Positions 36,597 through 45,592 of a stretch of DNA of 64,000 nucleotides are shown one piece after another. The stretch lies in contig NZ_BTPU01000050.1 in NCBI RefSeq assembly GCF_036985595.1, forward strand, positions 1 through 64,000, given 5' to 3'. Position 1 is the stretch's first letter; every line of letters starts with the position of its first letter. Below the pieces are notes generated by a model, which saw only the letters and a list, made by a program, of their open reading frames with translations, was not told where the DNA came from and ran no database searches. The position numbers and the translations under genes were made by a program. This DNA comes from Vallitalea maricola (GTDB taxonomy: Bacteria > Bacillota > Clostridia > Lachnospirales > Vallitaleaceae).

Positions 36597-37832
36597 TTAA
36601 CCTTTTACTACACCAATAGTTTTCAGCTTTTTTATTGGTTCTATCAAATCAAGTTCATTATTAATTACAGTATCTATATCTTTATAAGCGAACTTTGATT
36701 CTTCAGGTATATCTTTCTTGGATCTTTTACCAATTATTACTTCGCTTGCTTTCAGGTCATTGATTACTTCATCAACTCCAAAGGTTTCCATTGCTTTCTT
36801 TCTGGACATCAATCGTCCAGCACCATGAGAACAAGAATGAAAGCTTTCAGGATTACCTTTGCCTTTTACAATATAACTATAAGAGCCCATTGCACCTGGA
36901 ATAATGCCAAGTTCATTTTCTCTTACACGTATTGCACCTTTTCTATGTACCCAGACATTCTTACCATAATGATGTTCAATGGCAGCATAGTTATGATGAC
37001 AATTAATCAAATCAGTATAATCAGTATTGAAATCACAATGTTTCTTAACCCATTTGTTTACTATATTAATGACATTATCAAGTATCTGACTTCTATTTTC
37101 ACTAGCAAAACCTAAGGCTAGACTCATCCAATTAATATAATCTTGACCTTCCTTGGTATTTACAGGTAGAAATGCTAATCTATATTCATCAGGTACCGAA
37201 GAGAACCATCTAGTGTTTAATTCTCTTGCTAACTTATGATAATAATCACATATTTTATAGCCAAAATGACGACTGCCAGTATGAAGCATTATACATACCA
37301 ATCCTTGTTCATCTTCTTGTAGTTCAATAAAATGATTGCCACCACCAAGAGTACGTATTTGGTAATATCCATCTTCAAGTTCTGGAATAAGATCTTTTGC
37401 ATCCTGATATATACCAAGATTCTTAATAGCATCATCTAATATTTTACACTCTTGTCGACTGGTATGATGGGAAAACCCAACTGGTATATTTCTAAGAATA
37501 TCACCTATGATGCCTTGAAGTAATGTACCATTAGGTGTTTTGGTTTCTTTTAATAATCTTACAGGGATATTAGTTTGGATAAAAGCCATACCACAACCAA
37601 TATCAACTCCTACAGCATTAGGTATTATTACATTCTCAGCTGCTATTACTCCACCTATGGGCATTCCTTTTCCAGTATGTGTATCAGGCATTAGGCAAAC
37701 CCATTTATGTAAAAAAGGTAGATTAGATAAATTCGTAGCTTGTGCCATACATTCATTTTCGATTTTACTTTTATCTTCAACCCATATTTTTATAGGTATT
37801 CTATTTTTTTCTTTATTATAAATTACAAACAT
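36597..37832 (-). CDS. rtcB: RNA 3'-phosphate ligase RtcB
   Basis: The 411-residue protein carries the RtcB motifs in order: MPDTHTGKGMPIGGV, VGVDIGCGM with the metal-binding aspartate and cysteine, GGGNHFIELQ, NCHHNYAAIEHHYG, GAMGSYSYIVKGKG and SFHSCSHGAGRLMSR with the histidine that takes GMP. RtcB joins RNA 2',3'-cyclic phosphate or 3'-phosphate ends to 5'-OH ends using GTP and Mn(II), and repairs broken tRNAs or rRNA. I chose ATG 37832 because AAGGG lies about ten bases upstream; a GTG at 37841 and an ATG at 37880 are alternatives. It is transcribed away from two WYL regulators and leads into the non-coding element and slipin gene. Confidence 0.95.
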   Translation of the reverse strand: MFVIYNKEKNRIPIKIWVEDKSKIENECMAQATNLSNLPFLHKWVCLMPDTHTGKGMPIGGVIAAENVIIPNAVGVDIGCGMAFIQTNIPVRLLKETKTPNGTLLQGIIGDILRNIPVGFSHHTSRQECKILDDAIKNLGIYQDAKDLIPELEDGYYQIRTLGGGNHFIELQEDEQGLVCIMLHTGSRHFGYKICDYYHKLARELNTRWFSSVPDEYRLAFLPVNTKEGQDYINWMSLALGFASENRSQILDNVINIVNKWVKKHCDFNTDYTDLINCHHNYAAIEHHYGKNVWVHRKGAIRVRENELGIIPGAMGSYSYIVKGKGNPESFHSCSHGAGRLMSRKKAMETFGVDEVINDLKASEVIIGKRSKKDIPEESKFAYKDIDTVINNELDLIEPIKKLKTIGVVKG

Positions 37833-37933
37833 TTTTTTCACGCCCTTATCAATTATGTATATCTCATCCTCATGAACCATATGTTACCATCCAGCTGATT
37901 ATTTATCATTAAAAAAAAGTTGCGAACTTAAAA

Positions 37934-37962
37934 TTGACATGACTTTTCTGTAATGATAGTAT
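37934..37962 (+). promoter_or_regulatory. Promoter of the WYL regulator pair
   Basis: A perfect TTGACA and a TAGTAT -10 box are spaced by 17 bases in the divergent gap opposite rtcB. The leader holds ATCAC/GTGAT arms just downstream. I could not find a clear promoter for the rtcB strand. Confidence 0.65.
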
Positions 37963-38029
37963 TTATAGGATAGAAGTTTATCACAATGCAGATAGTGATT
38001 TTAGTAGAGTAAGAATGAAGGTGATATAT

Positions 38030-39283
38030 ATGGCTGGGTTCAACGAGTTAATAAAGAATTATGAGAAGATACGAGATTATCTAAGGGATTTTCATATATA
38101 TGGTTATAAATGTCGTAATGACTTTGAATCAAGAAGTGGACGGAGTTACGATAATGAGAGAAGAAGGATAGAAAATTATTTATCTGGTTATATAGGACAT
38201 GATAATTCAGTTAGAGGCAAAAAATTATATATAACAGCTGATACCGTTGATCTAGAAGAAAATCCTCTTTTTATAACTTGGATGACAAAGACATTTACCA
38301 AAAATGATATAATGTTACATTTTATTATCTTGGATATTTTAAGTATAGATGAAAGACTGACATTAAATGAAATTACGGATATTATAGTTAACGATTATCT
38401 AAGTATATTTGATGATATCAAGATACCCGATAATATGACTATAAGAAATAAACTGAAAGAGCTTACAGGAATAGGATTTTTACATAGTGTTAAAAAAGGA
38501 AGGACATTACATTACCATATTAATAGACAAGGAATTGCTTCATTATCAAAAGACACAATTGATAAACTACTTCACATCTGTGGTTATTATCAAAATGTAT
38601 TTCCAGTTGGAGTTCTAGGGAATTTTATTCGTAATAGAGTAGATAATTCTATTGTAAACAAACCTATATTTTCATTTCGTCATATTCATTTAGCTCATAC
38701 ACTAGACGATGAAATATTACTTAATATCCTAATGGCTATTCGTGAACATAGAAATATTGAGTTCGTAAGTACCTATAGAAGAAATAGCAATATAAAAGTA
38801 AAACTCCTACCTTTAAAAATATTAGATAATTTGAGTAGCGGCAGAAGGTATCTAGCTGCTTATAACAATAAATATAAGCGATATGGAACATACAGAATCG
38901 ATAATATAAAAGAAGTAGTAATTGGAGATATAGATGATAGCTATGAATCACATGTGAAAAATCTATTGGAGCGTTCAGAAAAAAGCTGGGGTGTTACTAT
39001 ATTTAATGGAAAAAACTTAGAAAAATTAGAGGTAACATTGATTATAGCTGATAATGAAGAATACATATTGAAAAGACTTCATAGAGAAGGCAAACATGGT
39101 ACTATAGAGAAGGTAAGTGAAAATACATATATCTATTCAATAGAAGTCAACGATGTCAATGAAATGGTGCCTTGGCTAAGAACATTAATAGGAAGAATGA
39201 TATCATTTAAATGTTCTAATGAAATTGTAGAAAAAAGATTCTTAAGAGATATTGATGCCATGTATGAAATGTATGGGGGTTAG
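38030..39283 (+). CDS. WYL-domain transcriptional regulator, first of a pair
   Basis: The 417-residue product begins with a helical segment typical of WYL regulators (NELIKNYEKIRDYLRDFHIYGYK), then a winged-helix region (about residues 85-180; LTLNEITDIIVNDYLSIFDD and LKELTGIGFLHSVKKGRTLHY). A WYL domain follows at about 230-300 (HRNIEFVSTYRRNSNIKVKLLPLKIL and GRRYLAAYNNKYKRYGTYRID). The C-terminal part is a WCX-like ligand domain. ATG 38030 with AAGGTGAT is preferred to ATG 38015. WYL regulators sense nucleotide or nucleic-acid ligands. The divergent rtcB operon is its most likely target. It is four bases upstream of a second WYL gene. Confidence 0.8.
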   Translation: MAGFNELIKNYEKIRDYLRDFHIYGYKCRNDFESRSGRSYDNERRRIENYLSGYIGHDNSVRGKKLYITADTVDLEENPLFITWMTKTFTKNDIMLHFIILDILSIDERLTLNEITDIIVNDYLSIFDDIKIPDNMTIRNKLKELTGIGFLHSVKKGRTLHYHINRQGIASLSKDTIDKLLHICGYYQNVFPVGVLGNFIRNRVDNSIVNKPIFSFRHIHLAHTLDDEILLNILMAIREHRNIEFVSTYRRNSNIKVKLLPLKILDNLSSGRRYLAAYNNKYKRYGTYRIDNIKEVVIGDIDDSYESHVKNLLERSEKSWGVTIFNGKNLEKLEVTLIIADNEEYILKRLHREGKHGTIEKVSENTYIYSIEVNDVNEMVPWLRTLIGRMISFKCSNEIVEKRFLRDIDAMYEMYGG

Positions 39284-39286
39284 GGA

Positions 39287-40267
39287 ATGAGTCTGTTTAG
39301 TGAAGTATACGGAAAATATTATAGATTGATAAGTGAAATATTAAATGAAGCTCAGGATAAAACCGTTTCAGTGGAGTATATTTATGATTTGATAAGGGAT
39401 CAAGGTTTTGGAGACACTTTACTGACACTAGCTCCTCGAATTATAAACGATGATGAAGATAGTTATAATCTATTAAGCAAGAATAAAGAAGGTTACCAAT
39501 CTATATTAGATAAGGAACCATCGGTTTTATTGACTACACTGGAGTTAAGATGGATAAAAACATTATTGATGGATAAGAGAATACAGTTGTTTTTAGACGA
39601 AGAAGAATTAAATGTATTAAAGGAACAATTAGCAGATGTAGAAGAATTGTTTGACCAAGATACAATAATCTACATAGGTCAAGCAAAAGACGGAGACCCT
39701 TATGATGATATTGATTACATTAATAATTTTAGAAAATTATTATATGCAGTTAATAATAAGAAATGCCTTAATATAACATACTTGAATTCAGAAGGTGTAA
39801 GAAGAAGTGCAAGTTATGCAGGATACAGAATAGAATACTCAGCTAAAGATGATAAATTTCGTCTGAACTCAGTTTTAATCAATAGAGGTAAGATAGTATA
39901 TCATAGCAAGATTAATGTGGCAAGGATAATTAGGGCAGAGATTATAGAACCAGCCAGGTATCCATCGAGTATATCTGAGTACATATACAATCATAAAATG
40001 CCCGAACCAATAGAAATCATTTTAAACAATGAAAGAAATGGCTTTGAACGAGTATTTGTCCATCTTTCAAACTATGAAAGAAATTCAGAATATGACGAAG
40101 AAACAAATACTTGCAGAGTTAAAATATATTATTATGACTTTGACGAATCAGAATTATTGATACAGCTGTTATCATACGGACCAATCCTAAAAGTGGTAGG
40201 ACCAGAAGGATTTAAACAGAAAGTAGTAGATAGGATTAATAGGCAGAAAAGATTATTTAATGAATAA
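39287..40267 (+). CDS. WYL-domain protein, second of a pair
   Basis: The 326-residue protein shares the WYL layout: a helical N-terminus, a WYL domain at about residues 150-220 (KCLNITYLNSEGVRRSASYAGYRIEY, KFRLNSVLINRGKIVYHSKINVARI), and a WCX-like end (VFVHLSNYERNSEYDEETN, LIQLLSYGPILKVVGPEGFK). No clear winged helix is seen, so it may not bind DNA alone. The start lies three bases after the previous stop with a weak GGGG site, so translation is probably coupled. It may form a heteromer with its neighbour. Such tandem WYL genes beside RtcB suggest dedicated control of RNA repair. Confidence 0.75.
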   Translation: MSLFSEVYGKYYRLISEILNEAQDKTVSVEYIYDLIRDQGFGDTLLTLAPRIINDDEDSYNLLSKNKEGYQSILDKEPSVLLTTLELRWIKTLLMDKRIQLFLDEEELNVLKEQLADVEELFDQDTIIYIGQAKDGDPYDDIDYINNFRKLLYAVNNKKCLNITYLNSEGVRRSASYAGYRIEYSAKDDKFRLNSVLINRGKIVYHSKINVARIIRAEIIEPARYPSSISEYIYNHKMPEPIEIILNNERNGFERVFVHLSNYERNSEYDEETNTCRVKIYYYDFDESELLIQLLSYGPILKVVGPEGFKQKVVDRINRQKRLFNE

Positions 40268-40357
40268 TATATAAGGTCAAAAATGTCGAGTATTACTATA
40301 TATTTAATGATATAATAAATTTACTTCCGGAAGAATTAATATAGAGGAGATAAAACT

Positions 40358-41878
40358 ATGGATTATTCTTTTTTTATATGGTCAACAGCAACATACATTG
40401 AAGCAAGACTCAAAGAGGAGATAGATTACTCTCGCCTAGAGAGGACTATAGGGTTTTCATACCGTCATATAAGAGAAACGTTCAAAGAATGTACAGATAT
40501 ATCCTTATCTAGGTATATTTTGACGAGACGAATTGCTAATGCAGCATTTGAAATCATTCATACCAATAAAAGCCTTCTAGATATTTCTGGTGAATATACT
40601 TTTAATAATTATGATACTTTTACTAGAGCTTTCAAAAGGTGTACTAAGATAACTCCATCTGAATTTAGAACAAGAGGCTGTAAGGTAGGAAGATACAGAT
40701 TTCTAATGGGGATGTATGCGCCTGTCATATTAGAAGAGAATGAAGATATACTTTTATCGAATTCAATTCTGGAGGTTGAAAATATAATGAAAAATCGTGA
40801 AAAGACTGACAATAGTTGTATATTATATGGGGTTCCTAAGGTAGCCTATTCATTTGAAGAATGTACACCTTTTCCTACAGCATTAAAAGCATGTCTTAAC
40901 TATATGGGGCAAGAAATAGACTATTCTTATATAATGGCTACATCGGGAGCGGCGTTCCGATTAAGATGGAATATCAATTATTGGGATGGTGGAAATGTAG
41001 ACATCATGAATATATATGAAGATAAATATGAAGCTTTCAAAAGAGCATTTAAAGCGGCTGGCAGAACCTATAAAATACTTAAAAGAGAGAATGTGGGTAA
41101 AGAAGACTTTATTGAATTCATAAAATCTGAAATAGACGAGGGAAGACCTGTTATCGCTTTAGGTATCATAGGACCACCAGAAGCTTGTCTTATAACAGGA
41201 TACCAAAACAATGGTGAAACATTATTAGGATGGAACTGTTTCCAAGAAAACAGGGAATTCAGAAAAGATATAAAGATTCACGAATCAGGATATTTCATAT
41301 GTAATACTTGGTGGGAGAATCCAGCCACAATAGCTGTCATGGCTGTTGGTGAAGAACAAAACCAACCAGTGGATGCAAAAGATATAATAGAAGATGCTAT
41401 CAAAATAATGACCACAGAAAAAATATGCTTTGAAAGTACTGACAGCGATAAAAAAATTGAGTATGCAGGAGGTCAATCTGCTTATGATGCATGGGCTAAT
41501 GCAATATCAGATGATAATGAATTTCCAAATGATGCTATACTACCATTACTCTTTGAACGTATAATGTGTCAAGGAGATGCACAAGTTATGGTCGGTGAAG
41601 GAAGATCATATGCGGCTTGTTATATAAGCTGGGTCGGCAACAACAATGAAATCATAGCTGATGAATGCCAACAAGCAGCAAAAATGTTTAGAGAAGAGGC
41701 ACAATGTGCCTTCAAAATGAACGAAGTCAGAGGCGGTTTCATGCAAGACGAACAAGCAACAAGAATATTCGCCAAGCCAGACGTAAGAAAACAAATAGTA
41801 CCTTTAATTAATAAAGCTAAAGAATACGACGCAAAAGCTTGTACAATATTAAAACAGATATTAACTAAACTCAAGTAA
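40358..41878 (+). CDS. AraC-type regulator fused to a BtrH-like/papain-type domain
   Basis: The 506-residue protein begins with an AraC-like double helix-turn-helix (residues 1-105; LERTIGFSYRHIRETFKECT, SLLDISGEYTFNNYDTFTRAFKRCTKITPSEFRTRG). A BtrH_N-like cysteine-peptidase-fold domain starts near residue 165. It holds FPTALKACLNYMGQEIDYSY, WNINYWDGGNVDIMNIYEDK and IDEGRPVIALGIIGPPEACLITGYQ. A helical C-terminal region with three conserved cysteines follows. The fusion order (DNA binding first) is unusual. Family knowledge suggests that BtrH-type domains handle peptide or acyl substrates. Its regulated target is not clear. A GAGGAG site precedes the ATG. Confidence 0.7.
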   Translation: MDYSFFIWSTATYIEARLKEEIDYSRLERTIGFSYRHIRETFKECTDISLSRYILTRRIANAAFEIIHTNKSLLDISGEYTFNNYDTFTRAFKRCTKITPSEFRTRGCKVGRYRFLMGMYAPVILEENEDILLSNSILEVENIMKNREKTDNSCILYGVPKVAYSFEECTPFPTALKACLNYMGQEIDYSYIMATSGAAFRLRWNINYWDGGNVDIMNIYEDKYEAFKRAFKAAGRTYKILKRENVGKEDFIEFIKSEIDEGRPVIALGIIGPPEACLITGYQNNGETLLGWNCFQENREFRKDIKIHESGYFICNTWWENPATIAVMAVGEEQNQPVDAKDIIEDAIKIMTTEKICFESTDSDKKIEYAGGQSAYDAWANAISDDNEFPNDAILPLLFERIMCQGDAQVMVGEGRSYAACYISWVGNNNEIIADECQQAAKMFREEAQCAFKMNEVRGGFMQDEQATRIFAKPDVRKQIVPLINKAKEYDAKACTILKQILTKLK

Positions 41879-41897
41879 AATATTATGTCAAGTAAAC

Positions 41898-41941
41898 AAT
41901 CCTAATTTATCACTTATCATGCGGTAAATTAGGATTTTTTT
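41898..41941 (+). terminator. Terminator after the AraC-BtrH gene
   Basis: AATCCTAATTTA pairs perfectly with TAAATTAGGATT and is followed by seven T residues. Confidence 0.9.
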
Positions 41942-41968
41942 ACATAGCCAAGAGTAATTCCATATAGA

Positions 41969-42146
41969 AGAAAAAGTGTTTTGTGATAACATTGAAGATT
42001 ACTTATTAGCAAAATAGTATGTGTATATGTGGAGTAATGAGGCATGGACGCCGAATCCAGCTATTTGCTCAGGACGAGCAATTTGCTGGCGTAACATATA
42101 CACATACTATTTTGCGAAAACCAAGTCCGAATAAAACATTTTTTCT
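41969..42146. repeat. Large nested hairpin repeat, copy C (with core)
   Basis: Outer arms AGAAAAAGTGTTTT and AAAACATTTTTTCT (41969-41982, 42133-42146) match except for one G-U pair. Inner arms of 22 bases (42009-42030 and 42094-42115) are perfectly complementary. They enclose a 63-base core with GGCATGGACGCCG and a hairpin TTGCTC-AGGAC-GAGCAA. The core resembles that of copy A (about the same length, with GTAA-n-GA-G, CATGGACG and CAGGACG in the same order), yet the stems are unrelated in sequence. Copy D at 59.8 kb shares the outer stem only. Confidence 0.75.
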
Positions 42147-42246
42147 GACTTATCTGACAATATTACTATAGTTTTCTTTGATTTTCTTTCAATTTACATA
42201 TATAATAAGTGGTGGTTTATCCTAACCAAGGAGGAATTAAATACAT

Positions 42247-43038
42247 ATGAATATATTAAAGTTTGAAGGAGTATCCAAAGAAGATAAAAATACAACATTG
42301 ATTGATGATATATATTTTACATTAGATAAAGGACAAAGCATCGCTATTATATGTACAGAAGAAATAGCATTAACCATGATGGATATGATTTTAGAAATGT
42401 AAATGTATTTGTAGTTAGTCTGATACCTTTGGTAGGTGCAATATTTTTTAGCATGATGGGACCAAAAGAAGAGGTTAGGATGCAAGTATTATTAATAATA
42501 TTCATCATGAATTCTGCATTGATTACACCAATGACTATGGCAATGCTTATAGCTGAAGAAAAAGAGAAGAATACCTTAAGAACCCTTATGCTTTCAACAG
42601 TATCACCAGTAGAATTTCTAGTTGGAAAAGCAATTGTTACTTGGCTCCTTGTAGGTATTACTAATATAGGTATATTCCTTATTATTCAAGCACCTAATAA
42701 ATTTTTGCCAATGTATATTGTAATAGCATTTTTTATATCAACTATCATGATATTGATAGGTGCCATAATTGGAATTCTATCCAAAAATGTTATGTCATCA
42801 GGAACTAATAGTATGCTTATTCTATTTTATTCCTACTCTAGGTGTAGCCAATAAGACATTATTACATATAGCAAAACTATTACCTACATATCATTCTCAA
42901 TCATTGATGGACAAGATGTTAAATAACGAAAACATATTTTCTGTAGGTCAGCAGAATATCTTAGTGCTATTAGTTTGGATTATAATATCTTTTGCAGGTT
43001 TCATCATGATATATAAACGAAAAAGGATTGATGGGTAG
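42247..43038 (+). pseudogene. Remnant ABC-transporter genes (ATPase start plus ABC-2 permease)
   Basis: A GGAGGAATTAAA site and ATG 42247 begin an ABC-ATPase-like stretch (LKFEGVSKEDKNTTLIDDI). It lacks a Walker A motif and stops at 42402. The next frame, from before 42351, encodes part of an ABC-2 type permease without its start. It then shifts frame near 42820, where a T-rich run suggests a single-base change, and continues to 43038 with a last membrane segment. A deletion that fused the ATPase N-terminus to the permease, followed by a frameshift, explains the pattern. The segments EEKEKNTLRTLMLSTVSP and ALITPMTMAMLI are typical of NatB-like permeases. The gene is not functional as it stands. 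Confidence 0.8.
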
Positions 43039-43103
43039 GTATAATTAAAAAACATTATGAAGATAATAGAGTTAGAAAAAGTATATTTTGTGGAGATGAG
43101 ACT

Positions 43104-44333
43104 ATGAAATTAGTAGCAGGTGACATGATTTGGACTAATCTAACTAAAGTACCTAATAAATACCCATATCTAAGTGAAATTATTGAATGTGATGCTCTTA
43201 TAATCGGTGGTGGAGTAACAGGAGCAATTATTGCTTACTATCTGACTAAAGAAGGTATAAATACCGTTTTAGTGGATAAGAACATCATCGGTTATGGAAG
43301 TACGAGAGCATCAACAGCCATATTGCAATATGAAGTTGATACTGACCTATGGGGATTATCACATATGATTGGTGAAAAACAGGCTGTAGAATGTTTTAAA
43401 CTCAGTGAAAAAGCAGTTTATGATATAAGAGATATAGTTGACACATTAGAAGATAATTGTGACTTCCAGTTGAAGGAATGCTTATATTATACATCCAATG
43501 CCTCACATATTGCCCCATTAAAACAAGAATTTGATATTAGAAAAAAATACGGATTTGATGTTGAGTTTCTAGACAAGAATAGTGCAAAAGATATGTTTTC
43601 TTTTTCGCTTGAAGCAGGAGTATATTCAAAATCAGGAGGGGCATTGATTAATCCATACAAATTTACTAATGCCCTAATAAAAGAAGCAGTAAAAAATGGA
43701 CTTACTATATATGAGAACACAGAAATCAATAAGATAAAGTGCCAAGATGACCATGTATTATTAGGGACTCCAAACGATTTTAGCATAAAAGCAAAGAACG
43801 TCATTATGGCAGCAGGATATGAAAGCAAGAAGTATATAAAAGAAGATGTAGTAAGTTTAACAAGAACATTCAACCTTGTTACAAAACCTATAAAAGAATT
43901 TCATGGCTGGCATAATACCTGCATATTCAGAGATGATAATGATCCTTATATATATCTGAGGACTACAGCTGATAATAGAATCATAATAGGTGGAGAAGAT
44001 GAGAAAGTAGGTAAAGAGAGTAGTAAGATGTCAAACCTAACTAATGAAGATACGGTTTCTATTAAGAAATATGATATCCTCCTAGAAAAACTCAAAGCAT
44101 TTTTCCCAGATATAAAAGATATTGAGGTTGAATATAAATTCAGTGGTCTATTTGGTGTAACTAAAGATGGTTTGCCATATATAGGAGAATATCCTCAGAT
44201 GCCTAATACCTATTTTGCTTTAGCATATGGTTCTAATGGTATTGTTAACGGCATTCTTTGTGGACAGTTGATAAAAGATTTATATCTTAACAATAAAAGA
44301 CCAGAATTAGATTTATTCAAATTTGGAAGGTAA
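43104..44333 (+). CDS. FAD-dependent oxidoreductase, DAO/glycine-oxidase family
   Basis: The 409-residue protein has the FAD-binding Rossmann start CDALIIGGGVTGAIIAYYLTKEG followed by LVDKN. It continues with a STRASTAILQYEVD flavin segment, a second FAD strand VIMAAGYESKKYI and a C-terminal FAD loop GVTKDGLPYIGEYP / YGSNGIVNGILCGQLI. It resembles D-amino acid/glycine oxidase-like enzymes (COG0665). A ferredoxin or Rieske domain, present in some relatives, is missing. It probably oxidises an amine or amino acid in the cytoplasm; the substrate is unknown. The preceding ABC pseudogene does not seem related. TGGAGATGAG precedes ATG 43104. Confidence 0.88.
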   Translation: MKLVAGDMIWTNLTKVPNKYPYLSEIIECDALIIGGGVTGAIIAYYLTKEGINTVLVDKNIIGYGSTRASTAILQYEVDTDLWGLSHMIGEKQAVECFKLSEKAVYDIRDIVDTLEDNCDFQLKECLYYTSNASHIAPLKQEFDIRKKYGFDVEFLDKNSAKDMFSFSLEAGVYSKSGGALINPYKFTNALIKEAVKNGLTIYENTEINKIKCQDDHVLLGTPNDFSIKAKNVIMAAGYESKKYIKEDVVSLTRTFNLVTKPIKEFHGWHNTCIFRDDNDPYIYLRTTADNRIIIGGEDEKVGKESSKMSNLTNEDTVSIKKYDILLEKLKAFFPDIKDIEVEYKFSGLFGVTKDGLPYIGEYPQMPNTYFALAYGSNGIVNGILCGQLIKDLYLNNKRPELDLFKFGR

Positions 44334-44861
44334 TGAAATAGAATTATTTGAAATAATTTCTAATATATATTAGAAGCTAAATGGTCATTATAATATTATC
44401 GAGTATATAATGGTTGAGCTAAGAATTGAATATGCTTTATATAGGTATATTCAATTCAACTGAAGATAGTATATAGGTACAAGCTTATATACTGTCGGAA
44501 GGAAGGTTTTATGTGGTTAACAATAGTTTTATTATAGTCGAATTTATTTGATTGTAATGAGGCTAGGTATAATCATATAGTGCCGAGCAATAATCATATA
44601 TAGTGCTTATATTGGTTATATATAGCCGAGAGGTTATATATTGCTGGTATAGTATTATATATGGTTGAACGAACCATCAACTTGGGTAATTAACTGTTGG
44701 ATTATGGTCCTATATCATAGCCTGGCAAGCAGTTATCTTAGCTGGTGCAAGGTAAATCATTATATACTCGATTCATTATTGCTTCTAATACGAACCATAA
44801 TTGATTAGATTATCATATTTTTGGCGAAAATATAGGAAACAAGCTAATAGAAGGTGAATAA
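44334..44861. other. Non-coding stretch with many inverted repeats
   Basis: No coding frame, tRNA or known RNA is evident in these 528 bases. Several hairpins are visible: GAATTGAATAT with ATATTCAATTC (near 44424-44460), AGTATATA with TATATACT (near 44468-44493), and TATATA-rich arms between 44560 and 44660. The next gene has its own GAAGGTG site. It may be a leader or non-coding RNA, or decayed sequence. Confidence 0.4.
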
Positions 44862-45047
44862 ATGTTTCTTATATATGATAAAAAGACCAGAGAAGCTGTA
44901 AGATGTCATGGTCCTAATAGTGGTTTTATAGATAATGATGATAGAGAGCTTAAGAAGGACTTGCATCTTAGAAGTAACGAAGATTATATAAAATTGAATA
45001 AGACATGTATAGATGAGATAAGGAGCAAAGCCTTTGATAATCTATAG
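44862..45047 (+). CDS. Small protein of unknown function
   Basis: The 61-residue protein starts with MFLIYDKKTREAVRCHGPNS and ends with an amphipathic helix (DEIRSKAFDNL). A good GAAGGTG site lies nine bases upstream, which makes the frame believable. It has no membrane segment or known motif. The next small gene begins 50 bases later behind its own site, so the two may be co-transcribed. I do not recognise it. Confidence 0.6.
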   Translation: MFLIYDKKTREAVRCHGPNSGFIDNDDRELKKDLHLRSNEDYIKLNKTCIDEIRSKAFDNL

Positions 45048-45097
45048 TTCTAATCCCTTTTGTTTCTTAATATATTATAAGGACAAGGGGGATTTTT

Positions 45098-45592
45098 ATG
45101 TTTATATTAAATATGATTAGTGGTGAACTGATAAATAAGATGTATGGAGAAATCAATGTCATATATGATGCAATCAAATTCATATACAGTTCATTTTTTG
45201 TTATAATAAGTCTACTGGTTGCTCTTTTCTCTATTATCTCCTATACTACCATAAAAAAATATTTGCGTAATTTTATAGAAAAAGAGCGGACTAAACTAAT
45301 GTCAAATATGCTGGAAGACATAGCTGATACCAAACAGGTAATAGGAAAAGAATATCTTGGTGATCATAAATTCATAGATGGTGTTTACATATTTCCAGTT
45401 CTAAGCCATAAAATCAGCTTTACACCTAATCTTATTAACAAAATAATACTAACCCCTCTTGAAGGAGACAAGGTTTTAGAATATAAAGCATGGGTTAAAA
45501 AAGGACAGCTATATATAAAATTTGATAATTTTGATGCTGATAAAGATAAAGGAGTAAATTGGGTGATATTATATAATGATTATTATAAATAA
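45098..45592 (+). CDS. Small membrane-anchored protein of unknown function
   Basis: The 164-residue protein has one hydrophobic segment at about residues 27-50 (IYSSFFVIISLLVALFSIIS), a coiled-coil-prone stretch (LRNFIEKERTKLMSNMLEDI) and a C-terminal beta-rich part ending with VNWVILYNDYYK. That part (KISFTPNLINKIILTPLEGD onwards) looks like a small beta-sandwich of the H-type lectin kind, as found at tail-fibre ends, but this is only an impression. An AAGGGGG site supports ATG 45098. No partner gene is obvious. Confidence 0.55.
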   Translation: MFILNMISGELINKMYGEINVIYDAIKFIYSSFFVIISLLVALFSIISYTTIKKYLRNFIEKERTKLMSNMLEDIADTKQVIGKEYLGDHKFIDGVYIFPVLSHKISFTPNLINKIILTPLEGDKVLEYKAWVKKGQLYIKFDNFDADKDKGVNWVILYNDYYK

